This document shows, one piece after another, positions 8,324 to 16,565 of a DNA stretch of 64,000 nucleotides. The notes below the pieces were generated by a model that did not search any database, was not told the DNA's origin, and saw only the letters and a program-made list of their open reading frames with translations. The DNA is from Dyadobacter sp. CY312 (lineage in GTDB: Bacteria > Bacteroidota > Bacteroidia > Cytophagales > Spirosomataceae): NCBI RefSeq assembly GCF_021390535.1, contig NZ_JAJUXG010000003.1, forward strand, positions 496,001 through 560,000. Reading direction: 5' to 3'. Both the position numbers and the translations under genes were made by a program. Each line of letters opens with the position of its first letter. Position 1 is the first letter of the stretch.

Positions 8324-9244
8324 ATGACAAAACTTTCAGTTCGGCACTTACTTGGAATTAAAAACCTGAACGAAAATGATATTCACACAATTTTAGAGAC
8401 TGCTACTCAATTTAAAGAAGTCATAAATCGCCCCATCAAGAAAGTCCCATCTCTTCGGGATATTACCATTGCCAACGTATTTTTCGAAAATTCCACCCGT
8501 ACCAGACTATCATTTGAACTTGCCGAAAAACGCTTGTCTGCTGATGTAGTCAACTTTTCCGCTTCGGGAAGCTCCGTGAAAAAGGGAGAAACGCTGCTCG
8601 ATACAGTCAACAATATTCTGGCGATGAAAGTGGACATGATCGTGATGCGCCACAGCAGCCCCGGTGCACCACATTACCTGTCTTCCCGCATTCCCGCAAA
8701 CGTCGTAAACGCAGGAGACGGTACCCATGAGCACCCTACCCAGGCATTACTCGACGCGTTTTCGATGCAGGAAAAACTGGGAGATCTGACAGGAAAGAAA
8801 ATTGCCATCATTGGTGATATTACACATTCACGCGTGGCCTTGTCAAACATCTTCTGCCTTCAGAAACTGGGAGCCGAAGTAATGGTTTGCGGTCCTTCCA
8901 CGCTCATTCCCAAACACCTTGGAGAATTAGGGGTAAAGATTGGCCACAATGTAAAAGAAGCTTTGCAGTGGTGCGACGTAGCCAACGTGTTGCGGATTCA
9001 ACTTGAAAGACAGCAGATTAAATACTTCCCCTCTCTTCGCGAATACTCGCTGTACTTTGGAATCAACAAAGCCATGCTCGACGATCTGAACAAGGAAATC
9101 GTTTTGATGCACCCAGGCCCGATCAACAGAGGCGTCGAACTTACTTCTGATGCCGCGGATTCCAAACATTCTATTATCCTTAATCAGGTAGAAAACGGAG
9201 TGGCAGTGAGGATGGCGGTTCTATACCTTCTTGCACAACAATAA
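8324..9244 (+). CDS. pyrB: aspartate carbamoyltransferase catalytic subunit
   Basis: A 306-residue transcarbamoylase that condenses carbamoyl phosphate with aspartate in de novo pyrimidine synthesis. The carbamoyl-phosphate motif STRTR lies at residues 57-61, the loop FSASGSSVKKGETL follows, then GDGTHEHPTQALLD and the HPGPINRG motif near the C-terminus. Full length for a catalytic chain; no pyrI regulatory subunit is encoded nearby. Single gene with its own promoter. Confidence 0.97.
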   Translation: MTKLSVRHLLGIKNLNENDIHTILETATQFKEVINRPIKKVPSLRDITIANVFFENSTRTRLSFELAEKRLSADVVNFSASGSSVKKGETLLDTVNNILAMKVDMIVMRHSSPGAPHYLSSRIPANVVNAGDGTHEHPTQALLDAFSMQEKLGDLTGKKIAIIGDITHSRVALSNIFCLQKLGAEVMVCGPSTLIPKHLGELGVKIGHNVKEALQWCDVANVLRIQLERQQIKYFPSLREYSLYFGINKAMLDDLNKEIVLMHPGPINRGVELTSDAADSKHSIILNQVENGVAVRMAVLYLLAQQ

Positions 9245-9317
9245 TATCCACCAAGAATAAATTCCTGTATTTTGTTGATTTTATCCTAACAGGTGACGGA
9301 TCATATCCTCAAAATTT

Positions 9318-9325
9318 TATATTTG
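9318..9325 (+). promoter_or_regulatory. promoter -7 box of the fatty-acid oxidation pair
   Basis: TATATTTG matches TAnnTTTG. The predicted start falls about 7 bp downstream, within the palindrome at 9326-9349. No clear -33 element is visible, which would suit a weak or activator-dependent promoter. Confidence 0.5.
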
Positions 9326-9349
9326 TATTGGTATGCAAGCATACCAATA
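9326..9349 (+). promoter_or_regulatory. palindromic operator upstream of the unsaturated fatty-acid oxidation genes
   Basis: A perfect inverted repeat with 11-bp arms and a 2-bp centre: TATTGGTATGC-AA-GCATACCAATA. It directly abuts the -7 box and covers the expected start point, the usual place for a repressor. The inner TGGTATGC...GCATACCA resembles operators of dimeric GntR- or TetR-type regulators of fatty-acid metabolism, but no regulator gene is adjacent. The palindrome is seen directly; repression is inference. Confidence 0.7.
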
Positions 9350-9376
9350 TAAATATCAATCTCTTCATCTAAAATC

Positions 9377-10189
9377 ATGCATTCTTACAAAACACTGAAA
9401 ATTAGCATTAGCGACCATATTGCGGTAGTGAAGTTTAACCGACCCGAAAAAGCGAATGCTTTAAATGACGAGGTTTTCGAAGATATGCACCACGCCTTTG
9501 TGGCGTTGGACATGGATGACACCGTCAGGGTTATTATTCTGATGGCAGAAGGCAAACACTTCTGTTCAGGAATTGACCTTTCGATTCTTCAAAATATCAG
9601 CCAAACCAACCAGGCCTGTGGTGCTCGCAAAAGCGAGAACCTGAGGAAGCAAATTTTAAATTTACAAGCTTCAATTTCGGCGATTGAAAATTGCAGCAAG
9701 CCTGTTATTACCGCCGTTTCGGGAGGTTGCATTGGTGCCGGACTGGATGTGATAAGCGCCTGCGATATGCGTTATGCCAGCGAAGATGCATTCTTTTGTA
9801 TTAAAGAAATTGACATGGGTATTGTAGCAGATTTGGGAACACTGCAAAGATTGCCCCGGCTCATTCCGGAGGGGCTGGTTCGCGAACTCGCTTTTACGGG
9901 CAGAAATGTACTTCCGGCAGAAGCAGAAAAAATCGGGCTTGTCAATCGATATTTTCAGGGCCGGAATGAGCTGAATGAAGCAGTTCATGCAATTGCGGCT
10001 GATATCGCTTCCAAATCGCCGGTTTCGGTAAGAGGAACAAAGCACATTCTGAATTACAGCCGGGACCATTCTGTATCTGAAGGCCTCAACTACATTGCAA
10101 CCTGGAATGCAGCTATGCTACTTTCAGAGGATCTAACAGAGGTATTTACAGCCAAACAAGAGAAAAGAAATCCTGAATTCCGAGATTGA
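9377..10189 (+). CDS. crotonase family protein, likely dienoyl-CoA isomerase/enoyl-CoA hydratase
   Basis: A 270-residue crotonase-fold enzyme. HFCSGIDLSIL (about 58-68) and GGCIGAGLDVISACDMRY (about 116-133) supply the two oxyanion-hole regions; the acidic pair in FCIKEIDMGIVADLGTLQRLPR matches the Delta3,5-Delta2,4-dienoyl-CoA isomerase subgroup (ECH1-like), where the Asp in the VADLGTLQR motif is catalytic. That activity moves double bonds of polyunsaturated acyl-CoAs so they can enter beta-oxidation. The next gene, 40 bp downstream, encodes a 2,4-dienoyl-CoA-reductase-like SDR, which supports the assignment. Controlled by the palindromic operator upstream. Confidence 0.85.
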   Translation: MHSYKTLKISISDHIAVVKFNRPEKANALNDEVFEDMHHAFVALDMDDTVRVIILMAEGKHFCSGIDLSILQNISQTNQACGARKSENLRKQILNLQASISAIENCSKPVITAVSGGCIGAGLDVISACDMRYASEDAFFCIKEIDMGIVADLGTLQRLPRLIPEGLVRELAFTGRNVLPAEAEKIGLVNRYFQGRNELNEAVHAIAADIASKSPVSVRGTKHILNYSRDHSVSEGLNYIATWNAAMLLSEDLTEVFTAKQEKRNPEFRD

Positions 10190-10229
10190 ATTCATTTTAA
10201 ATCAACAATCCATCTAAACCAGGAATAAA

Positions 10230-11120
10230 ATGCAACACCTTGAAGGAATGCTAAGAGACGGAGCACTGGATCATAAAACCATCATCGTCACCGGCGGAGG
10301 AACAGGATTAGGAAAATCCATGGCGACCTACTTCTTGAAATTGGGTGCCAACGTGGTGATATGCAGTCGTCGGCAGGAAGTTATTGACAATACTGCAAAA
10401 GAATTAACAGAACTAACAGGCGGGAATATTCTCGCAGTTGCCTGTGATGTTCGTAAACCCGAGCAGATTGAGAATGTGATCGCTCAGAGCATTGCTAAAT
10501 TTGGCCGGGTTGATGGATTGGTGAATAATTCCGCCGGTAATTTTATCAGTCCTACCGAACGTTTGTCTTACAAAGCTGTTGATGTGGTGGTCGACATCGT
10601 TTTACGTGGTACTTACTACTTTACCCTGGCATTGGGCAAATACTGGATTGAGAATAAAATCAAAGGTACTGTGTTGAATATCTCCACTACCTATGCATGG
10701 ACCGGCTCCGGCTGGGTTGTTCCGTCGGCCATGGCAAAAGCTGGTGTACTGGCCATGACCAAATCGCTTGCATTTGAATGGGCGGACCATGGTATCAGGC
10801 TCAATGCCATAGCTCCCGGTCCCTTTCCAACCAAAGGTGCATGGGAACGACTTTTCCCGGAAGAACTGGCGAAAAAATTCTCCTTCGAAAGCCGGATACC
10901 ATTAGAAAGAGTGGGTGAACACCAGGAACTTACTAACCTGGCAGCCTACCTGATCTCGGATTATTCTGCCTACATGACCGGAGAGGTAATCACCCTTGAC
11001 GGGGGGGAAGTATTGGCTGCCGGACAGTTTAATTTCCTTAAAGAAGTTACTGACGAACAATGGGATGCCATTGAAGGTCAAATAAAAAATGCGAATCGGG
11101 ACAGTAAGAAATCAGAATAA
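10230..11120 (+). CDS. SDR oxidoreductase, 2,4-dienoyl-CoA reductase-like
   Basis: A 296-residue short-chain dehydrogenase with the cofactor motif TGGGTGLGKSMA (about 21-32) and NNSAGNF, the variant seen in DECR-type reductases. The usual Tyr-xxx-Lys is altered: after STTYAWTGSGWVVPSAMAKAG the conserved Lys is kept but Tyr is replaced by Ser in SAMAK, as in mammalian 2,4-dienoyl-CoA reductase (DECR1). This supports NADPH-dependent reduction of 2,4-dienoyl-CoA, an auxiliary beta-oxidation step for unsaturated fatty acids, working with the crotonase enzyme upstream in the same operon. Confidence 0.87.
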   Translation: MQHLEGMLRDGALDHKTIIVTGGGTGLGKSMATYFLKLGANVVICSRRQEVIDNTAKELTELTGGNILAVACDVRKPEQIENVIAQSIAKFGRVDGLVNNSAGNFISPTERLSYKAVDVVVDIVLRGTYYFTLALGKYWIENKIKGTVLNISTTYAWTGSGWVVPSAMAKAGVLAMTKSLAFEWADHGIRLNAIAPGPFPTKGAWERLFPEELAKKFSFESRIPLERVGEHQELTNLAAYLISDYSAYMTGEVITLDGGEVLAAGQFNFLKEVTDEQWDAIEGQIKNANRDSKKSE

Positions 11121-11144
11121 TAATTTTCTTCCGGTTTTATTGGG

Positions 11145-11152
11145 TAATTTTG
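11145..11152 (+). promoter_or_regulatory. candidate promoter -7 box for the GWxTD lipoprotein gene
   Basis: TAATTTTG matches TAnnTTTG and lies 36 bp before the ATG at 11188. No clear -33 element. Confidence 0.45.
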
Positions 11153-11187
11153 CCCGTTCGTTCGTTATTTGACAAAATGATGAAAAC

Positions 11188-12480
11188 ATGTATATGAAAA
11201 CTACATTAGGAGTATATCTTTCTTTATTTGCGGCACTTATAGTGGCGGGCTGTGCATCTTCGGGCAAAGTAGCAAAACCTTTGCCGGAAGCTCAGGTATA
11301 TGCACCTAATCAAACTCCTACGGCCGTTAAAGAGGAACTGGCACTGGTTTCTATTCAGAGCAAATATTTATTGAAAGATACCACTCAGGTCAAAGTATAC
11401 CTATATGTAGACGCTTATCGTGGAAAAAACAGTATTTCAGTTGATGATTTCATCAAAATATACAATGTCAATTATGTAATTTATTCGGACTATGGTGCCC
11501 GTGATCGCTTGGGTTATGGAAATGTGAAGCTTAACGAAAGTAACGTAAGCAAAGCCGGAAATAAAATTGTGATTAGTTTTGATGTTAAGAGTCCCAACAA
11601 AGATTACGGAGTATTACTGAGTGAAATCAGTCAGACCGGAACGTTGAAAAAAGTCCTTAACGACCTGACTATCAGATTTAAAAAACAGAATACCAACGAA
11701 CTTTACGGAGTTTATACATCAGCAAGCTCTGAACCGCTGCAACGTCACTATATTAATTCCAACGATCCGTTCACGATCAAACGGGTGACCGGAGGATCTG
11801 ACCAGCTTCATGTTTTTTACTATAAACACAGTTTTGACGCAGCGGGATCACCCATGAATACTGCGCCAAAAACCGCACCAAGATCACTGGAAGTGGATAG
11901 CTCGTTTACAATTAACAGCAACGAAACTTTACGCTTTGAAAAGGAAGGCCTTTATAACGTGTTTTCTGATACAACGCAGTCGGAAGGAATGGGCTTACTT
12001 GTAGTAAATGAGCGCTTTCCGAAAATGACCCACCCCGAAGCATTACTTGGGCCGTTGCTGTATATGAGCACGAATACAGAGATTAACGAAATAAAAAAAG
12101 CACAGGATTATAAGAAAGCACTTGATAAGTACTGGCTGAATCTGATGAATGGCAATGAAGCCCTGGCGCAGCAGTCAATCAAATCATTTTACAGCCGGGT
12201 AGAAGAAGCAAATCAATTGTTTACAACTTATAAAGAAGGCTGGAAAACAGATAAGGGAATGATTTACATTGTTCTTGGATCTCCGGATAAAGTACAACGT
12301 AGCAAAGACCGTGAGGTTTGGACCTACGAACAGCGCGGAAATGCGCAGAACGTCAATTTTACATTTAACAGAAGAAACAATCAATTTGTGGATGATCATT
12401 ACGAACTGGTTCGGTACGCCGAATATCAGCCGATTTGGTATCCAGTAGTAGAAGCATGGAGAAACGGAACTATACGGTAA
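11188..12480 (+). CDS. GWxTD domain lipoprotein
   Basis: A 430-residue predicted lipoprotein: signal peptide with lipobox VAGC (Cys22). The C-terminal domain contains EGWKTDKGMIYIVLGSPDKV, the GWxTD signature common in Bacteroidota, followed by REVWTYE. The middle (about 60-320) is a beta-rich region typical of the family. Function is unknown; an outer-membrane or periplasmic location follows from the lipobox. An ATG six bases further in (11194) is an equally good start. It overlaps the start of rlmB by 25 bp, so the two are probably co-transcribed. Confidence 0.87.
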   Translation: MYMKTTLGVYLSLFAALIVAGCASSGKVAKPLPEAQVYAPNQTPTAVKEELALVSIQSKYLLKDTTQVKVYLYVDAYRGKNSISVDDFIKIYNVNYVIYSDYGARDRLGYGNVKLNESNVSKAGNKIVISFDVKSPNKDYGVLLSEISQTGTLKKVLNDLTIRFKKQNTNELYGVYTSASSEPLQRHYINSNDPFTIKRVTGGSDQLHVFYYKHSFDAAGSPMNTAPKTAPRSLEVDSSFTINSNETLRFEKEGLYNVFSDTTQSEGMGLLVVNERFPKMTHPEALLGPLLYMSTNTEINEIKKAQDYKKALDKYWLNLMNGNEALAQQSIKSFYSRVEEANQLFTTYKEGWKTDKGMIYIVLGSPDKVQRSKDREVWTYEQRGNAQNVNFTFNRRNNQFVDDHYELVRYAEYQPIWYPVVEAWRNGTIR

Positions 12481-13226
12481 GAAAACCCGCCCCAAGACAG
12501 TCCCAGGCCGATATGGTTTTTGGTACACAGTCTGTACTTGAAACCCTTCGTTCAGGAAAAGAGATCGAACGATTATTTATTCAAAGAGAGTTCGGCCTTG
12601 CTGAAATCGAAAAACTGGCAAAGGAACTTGGTGTTCCATTTCAGCGCGTACCCGTTGAAAAGCTGAATCGTGTTACAAGAAAGAATCACCAGGGGGTGAT
12701 TGCTTTTGTATCTCCGATCCAGTATATGCCTCTTCATAATGTACTGTCGCAGGTATACGAGGACGGAAAAACACCTCTGTTCCTGCTTCTTGACAGGGTA
12801 ACGGACGTAAGAAACTTTGGTGCCATTGCTCGTACAGCCGAATGTGCTGGTGTGCAGGCCCTGATTGTACCGATGAAAGGTGGAGCTCAGATTAATGCCG
12901 ACGCAATGAAGACCTCATCTGGTGCACTCAATTTCCTGCCGGTTTGCCGCGAACCTAACTTGTACGAAACGTTGCTATATCTCCGTAACAGTGGTTTACA
13001 AATTATCGCTTGTACTGAAAAAACGGAAAAATCACTTTATGAAATTGACTTTTCTATTCCGACTGTGATCATCATGGGTTCGGAAGAAGATGGTATTTCA
13101 AAAGAGTTCATACAGCTTGCCGACAGCGGTGCAAAAATCCCGCTTAACGGCCAGGTTGAATCACTTAATGTATCCGTGGCTAGCTCTATTGTATTGTATG
13201 AGGCTGTGAGGCAACGGGCGGTATGA
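12456..13226 (+). CDS. rlmB: 23S rRNA (guanosine-2'-O-)-methyltransferase RlmB
   Basis: A 256-residue SPOUT-family enzyme. N-terminal L30e-like substrate domain (MVFGTQSVLETLRSGKEIE, then NHQGVIAFVSP) and C-terminal trefoil-knot methyltransferase with LLDRVTDVRNFGAIARTAE, IIMGSEEDGISKE and the LNVSVASSIVLYE S-adenosylmethionine site. RlmB methylates G2251 in the peptidyl-transferase region of 23S rRNA. The ATG at 12456 is chosen because the frame upstream offers only a TTG. It overlaps the 3' end of the GWxTD gene by 25 bp and faces mnmA across a repeat-filled gap. Confidence 0.92.
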   Translation: MEKRNYTVRKPAPRQSQADMVFGTQSVLETLRSGKEIERLFIQREFGLAEIEKLAKELGVPFQRVPVEKLNRVTRKNHQGVIAFVSPIQYMPLHNVLSQVYEDGKTPLFLLLDRVTDVRNFGAIARTAECAGVQALIVPMKGGAQINADAMKTSSGALNFLPVCREPNLYETLLYLRNSGLQIIACTEKTEKSLYEIDFSIPTVIIMGSEEDGISKEFIQLADSGAKIPLNGQVESLNVSVASSIVLYEAVRQRAV

Positions 13227-13232
13227 TAGGAG

Positions 13233-13496
13233 AACTTAGGAAAAAGAAGTTAAGGAGTTAGAAAACAGGAGTTGAGAATTTATAGAAGCTAGAAAAACGG
13301 AAGTTATCTGGTTTTAGAAGTTAAAAAAGGGAGTTAGAAAAGTTGTTGATTTTGGTTTCCAGGTTTAACTGGTAATGCAAAATAACTTCTCTAACTCCCT
13401 TCAATTTTGATTGACTTCTCTACCCCTCTGGCTTCTATAACTTCCTTCGATTCCGCCCAACTCCTTACTACTGTAACTTCTTAATTCTTAACTTCA
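13233..13496. repeat. purine/pyrimidine-split imperfect inverted repeat between rlmB and mnmA
   Basis: The left half (to about 13345) is a purine-rich run of units such as GAAGTTA, GGAGTTAGAA and GAAGCTAGAA; the right half (13383-13496) is pyrimidine-rich with TAACTTC, CTAACTCC and GGCTTCTATAACTTCC. The two halves are imperfect reverse complements, so the 264-bp gap between two convergent genes could form one long hairpin. The same vocabulary recurs in a second convergent gap near 53.4 kb. Confidence 0.75.
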
Positions 13497-14600
13497 CTAC
13501 TGCCTGAAATTCTTCATAATCCAGCCTCCGCCAACTACATCATCTCCTTCATAGAAAACCGCTGCCTGACCTGGTGCGATGCCATTGACACCATCATGGA
13601 AATGAGCTTTAATTTTTCCAGGTTCGTCAGGAATCAATAACGCGGGCGTCCCGTCGTGTTTGTAGCGCACTTTGGTAACAGTTTCCAGTGGCTCGGTGAT
13701 CCCATCGTATTTCTGCCAGTTGAGCTTACCGACAACCATTCCGTCACGGAACAAATCCGGCAGATCGCCCAGAACTACTTCATTGCTTTCTTTTCGAACC
13801 TCGGTAACAAAAACAGGCCTGCCAAGTGCAATTCCTAGTCCTTTACGCTGACCAACTGTGTAAAACGGATAACCTTCGTGTTTTCCCACTACCGTACCGT
13901 CTTCATAAACAAAGTTTCCACCTGCCACTTCCGCTTCCAAACCAGGAATACGGCGTTTTAAAAAACCACGGTAGTCATTATCGGGAACAAAACAGATTTC
14001 GTAACTCTCAGCTTTATTTACCAGATCAATAAAACCACGTTCTCTTGCCATTTCCCGAATTTCGGTTTTATGCAAATAGCCCAAAGGCAATTTTGTTCTG
14101 GAAAGGCTTTCCTGCGATACTCCCCAAAGCACATAACTCTGATCTTTCCAGCTGTCAATTCCTTTTGAAACGTAATGCCTGCCGTTATTAAATTGCATAT
14201 TGGCATAATGTCCGGTTGCAATAAACTCGCAATCCAGTCGATCAGCACGTTTCAAAAGCGCATCCCATTTGATGTGCGTATTACACAATACACATGGATT
14301 TGGTGTGCGACCTTCCAGATATTCGCCTGTGAAGTGATCGATCACATAATCTCCGAATTCGGCGCGTATGTCCAATATATAATGAGGAAAACCGAGTTCG
14401 ACGGCTATACTTCTTGCGTCATTGATGGAGTCGAGCGAGCAACAACCTGTTTCTTTTTTGGTTCCTCCGCTGCTTGCGTAGTCCCAGGTTTTCATCGTCA
14501 TACCAATGACCTCGTAACCTTGTTCATGTAACATAACAGCTGCCAGAGAGCTGTCGATACCGCCACTCATGGCGACTAAAATTCTTCCGTGTTTGCTCAT
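13497..14600 (-). CDS. mnmA: tRNA-specific 2-thiouridylase MnmA
   Basis: A 367-residue enzyme making 2-thiouridine at wobble U34 of Lys, Glu and Gln tRNAs. The PP-loop SGGIDSS (12-18) binds ATP for adenylation; the catalytic pair is Cys103 (NPCVLC) and Cys203 (YEICFVPD), both intact. The central GQRKGLGIALG segment and the C-terminal beta-barrel (GIAPGQAAVFYEGDDVVGGG) complete the family architecture. Single gene, convergent with rlmB across the repeat region. Confidence 0.97.
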   Translation of the reverse strand: MSKHGRILVAMSGGIDSSLAAVMLHEQGYEVIGMTMKTWDYASSGGTKKETGCCSLDSINDARSIAVELGFPHYILDIRAEFGDYVIDHFTGEYLEGRTPNPCVLCNTHIKWDALLKRADRLDCEFIATGHYANMQFNNGRHYVSKGIDSWKDQSYVLWGVSQESLSRTKLPLGYLHKTEIREMARERGFIDLVNKAESYEICFVPDNDYRGFLKRRIPGLEAEVAGGNFVYEDGTVVGKHEGYPFYTVGQRKGLGIALGRPVFVTEVRKESNEVVLGDLPDLFRDGMVVGKLNWQKYDGITEPLETVTKVRYKHDGTPALLIPDEPGKIKAHFHDGVNGIAPGQAAVFYEGDDVVGGGWIMKNFRQ

Positions 14601-14731
14601 TGCGAGAATCAGCGAAGGTTGAATGCCTTCCGATTTGGTTAATTTGAAAAAATGTTAACGGTCTGTTTCAGCCGTTAAGTTCCGCAAAGGTAGAGATATT
14701 GCAGGACATTACGTCCAGACGTGCATGCCAA

Positions 14732-15796
14732 CTACGCATTTACCTGTCTGATCACGTTTTTGATATTGAGCTCAATAATATCTGTCATACTCTCACAACT
14801 GTTGTAATGCAGGTCTTTATAATGTTTGGCCAGACCCGAACTTAACAAATGTATATTTTCAGATGTTGAAATATTGTCTTTTTTGGAAACATCTCTCAGT
14901 TCCTTTAACCGATATCTTTCGCTTCTTGCCTGATACATGATCGACGATTGTTCTTCCTGCTGGTATTGCAATACGGTTTTGTCAGTAAGGTATTCCATTG
15001 CAAGCTCCACATATGCCCTGTTCTCCTTAAAAAACTGTGGCATATACACCTTCAAATTTCCCTCATAAAATTGCTGATCAAAGTCTATTGCACGCAGTCG
15101 GAACTGAAAATCGTCAAAATCCGGGGTGATCTGCATCACGAAATTATAAGCACGCATGTCGCCCAGCAAAGTGATCATGCACCTTTCATTAAACTTCACG
15201 AACTCTTTAGCGATCCGAATGGGATTATAATCGGTATGCCCAAGTCTGGTTTGCGCAAATACATCGCCCGGAATACCCGCAATGTGCTCCTCAATGAGGG
15301 TCTCACCATCCACCAGATAATTGACCTGATTTGGGGAAAAAATTTCTTCCAGTTCCAGTCCGTAAATGCGTGAAGCATCTGCTTTTTTTACATAGAAATA
15401 ATCGTAAATATCATTGAGCCTGTTCACGATTTTAATGCGGAACGGATTTGAATTTCCAAATTTGCAATAGTCGATCCTGTCAATATATTTATGTTCCACA
15501 ATACGCAGATTACCAGAGGCTTTCAACATGGCATACGCCTTTTTCAATCCTGAATGCAGCCTTTCAATTTCGTGCGGCGGATACATCGGACTTTCCCAAA
15601 GTGTATCCTTCCCAAACTTATCCATCACCGGAAATGACTCATGAAAGTGCAGCAGATCATGATAACCGACCGGAAGTCTGGCATCACGCTGATAAAATCT
15701 CAAATATTTTCTGAGTTCTGAACTAACCGGATAAATAGGTTTCTTTTTCAGAATTGTGACATCACCCTTTTCCATATTCACAAAGCCCGCAGGCAT
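14732..15796 (-). CDS. hypothetical protein with kinase-like motif order
   Basis: A 354-residue protein I do not recognise by name. The order of motifs resembles a divergent protein-kinase/aminoglycoside-phosphotransferase fold: YFYVKKADASRIYGLELEEI (134-152; candidate ATP-binding Lys and helix Glu), a hinge-like YLVDGETLIEEHIAGIPGD (160-178), a catalytic-loop-like LGDMRAYNFV (211-220; compare HGDxxxxN) and a metal-binding-like AIDFD (236-240; compare IDFxD/DFG). The N-terminal 110 residues have no recognised motif and the C-terminus is helical. No transmembrane segment or signal peptide. An alternative start is the Met at residue 8. The kinase reading is inference from motif spacing. Confidence 0.6.
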   Translation of the reverse strand: MPAGFVNMEKGDVTILKKKPIYPVSSELRKYLRFYQRDARLPVGYHDLLHFHESFPVMDKFGKDTLWESPMYPPHEIERLHSGLKKAYAMLKASGNLRIVEHKYIDRIDYCKFGNSNPFRIKIVNRLNDIYDYFYVKKADASRIYGLELEEIFSPNQVNYLVDGETLIEEHIAGIPGDVFAQTRLGHTDYNPIRIAKEFVKFNERCMITLLGDMRAYNFVMQITPDFDDFQFRLRAIDFDQQFYEGNLKVYMPQFFKENRAYVELAMEYLTDKTVLQYQQEEQSSIMYQARSERYRLKELRDVSKKDNISTSENIHLLSSGLAKHYKDLHYNSCESMTDIIELNIKNVIRQVNA

Positions 15797-15912
15797 TTTT
15801 AACTAAAATCAACAAGAATTAAACCAAAAAAATGTGGTTGTCGTGTGTTCAAATTACAAAAATTCGTGCAAACTAATTTATCCTGAATCAAACCAAACCC
15901 TAGATAGGTCGT

Positions 15913-15920
15913 TAACTTTA
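15913..15920 (+). promoter_or_regulatory. candidate -7 box for the molybdenum-cofactor operon
   Basis: TAACTTTA matches seven of eight positions of TAnnTTTG, 24 bp before the mobA ATG. The -33 region has no clear TTTG. Confidence 0.3.
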
Positions 15921-15943
15921 CGGAAGTAAATGAATTCAGCTAG

Positions 15944-16564
15944 ATGAAAATACGGGATGATCTTTATGGATTGGTTGTTTGCGGCGGACAAAGTACCAGA
16001 ATGGGTTCCGACAAAGGATTTCTTGTCTACCACGAAAAACCACAATGTTATCACCTCGCTGATTTGCTTTTGGAGGATCCAAATCCATTATGTTTCAAAG
16101 CTTTAATCTCTTGCAATGATAAACAGACAGCCTTAATTTCAAAAGATTACAGCGTTCTTACCGACCTCCCTGAATATCAAAACAGTGGTCCCATAGCATC
16201 TTTACTCACCGCTTTCGCTACCTTTTCAAATGTTGATTTTCTGGTTATAGGCTGTGACTATCCATTCATGCAGCATAGTGATCTGTTGGTTTTTCTCGAA
16301 AGTATTCAGGAAGATTCTCTTGCTGCTGCCTTTTATAACCACAACAATAAGTACGAGCCGCTTCTTGCCTGGTATTCCAAAAATACCGGTCGGCTGTTAA
16401 AAACGTTTTATGAAAACGGAGGTAAATCTTTACAGCATTTTCTAAAAGAGAATTCCGCGCGAAAACATCGGCCCGATAACAAAGAAGTAATGACCAGTGT
16501 AGACACACCAGAAGCTTTTATCTCCGCCAAAGCCATCTTGGCAAATCAGAAAACAAACCGCTAA
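15944..16564 (+). CDS. mobA: molybdenum cofactor guanylyltransferase MobA
   Basis: A 206-residue nucleotidyltransferase that attaches GMP to molybdopterin to form the guanine-dinucleotide cofactor used by bacterial formate dehydrogenases and relatives. The signature VVCGGQSTRMGSDKG lies at residues 11-25, followed by LTDLPEYQNSGPIASLL and FLVIGCDYPFM (metal-binding Asp). It is the first gene of a four-gene operon with fdhD, a small protein and a molybdopterin oxidoreductase; its stop is one base before the fdhD start codon. Confidence 0.9.
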   Translation: MKIRDDLYGLVVCGGQSTRMGSDKGFLVYHEKPQCYHLADLLLEDPNPLCFKALISCNDKQTALISKDYSVLTDLPEYQNSGPIASLLTAFATFSNVDFLVIGCDYPFMQHSDLLVFLESIQEDSLAAAFYNHNNKYEPLLAWYSKNTGRLLKTFYENGGKSLQHFLKENSARKHRPDNKEVMTSVDTPEAFISAKAILANQKTNR

Positions 16565-16565
16565 C

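Noticed and set aside
8161..8361. Short plus-strand open frame upstream of pyrB
   Set aside because: It overlaps the pyrB promoter and start in another frame, has AT-driven composition and no domain.
13233..13496. CRISPR array
   Set aside because: Units are short, degenerate and not separated by unique equal-length spacers; no cas genes are near.
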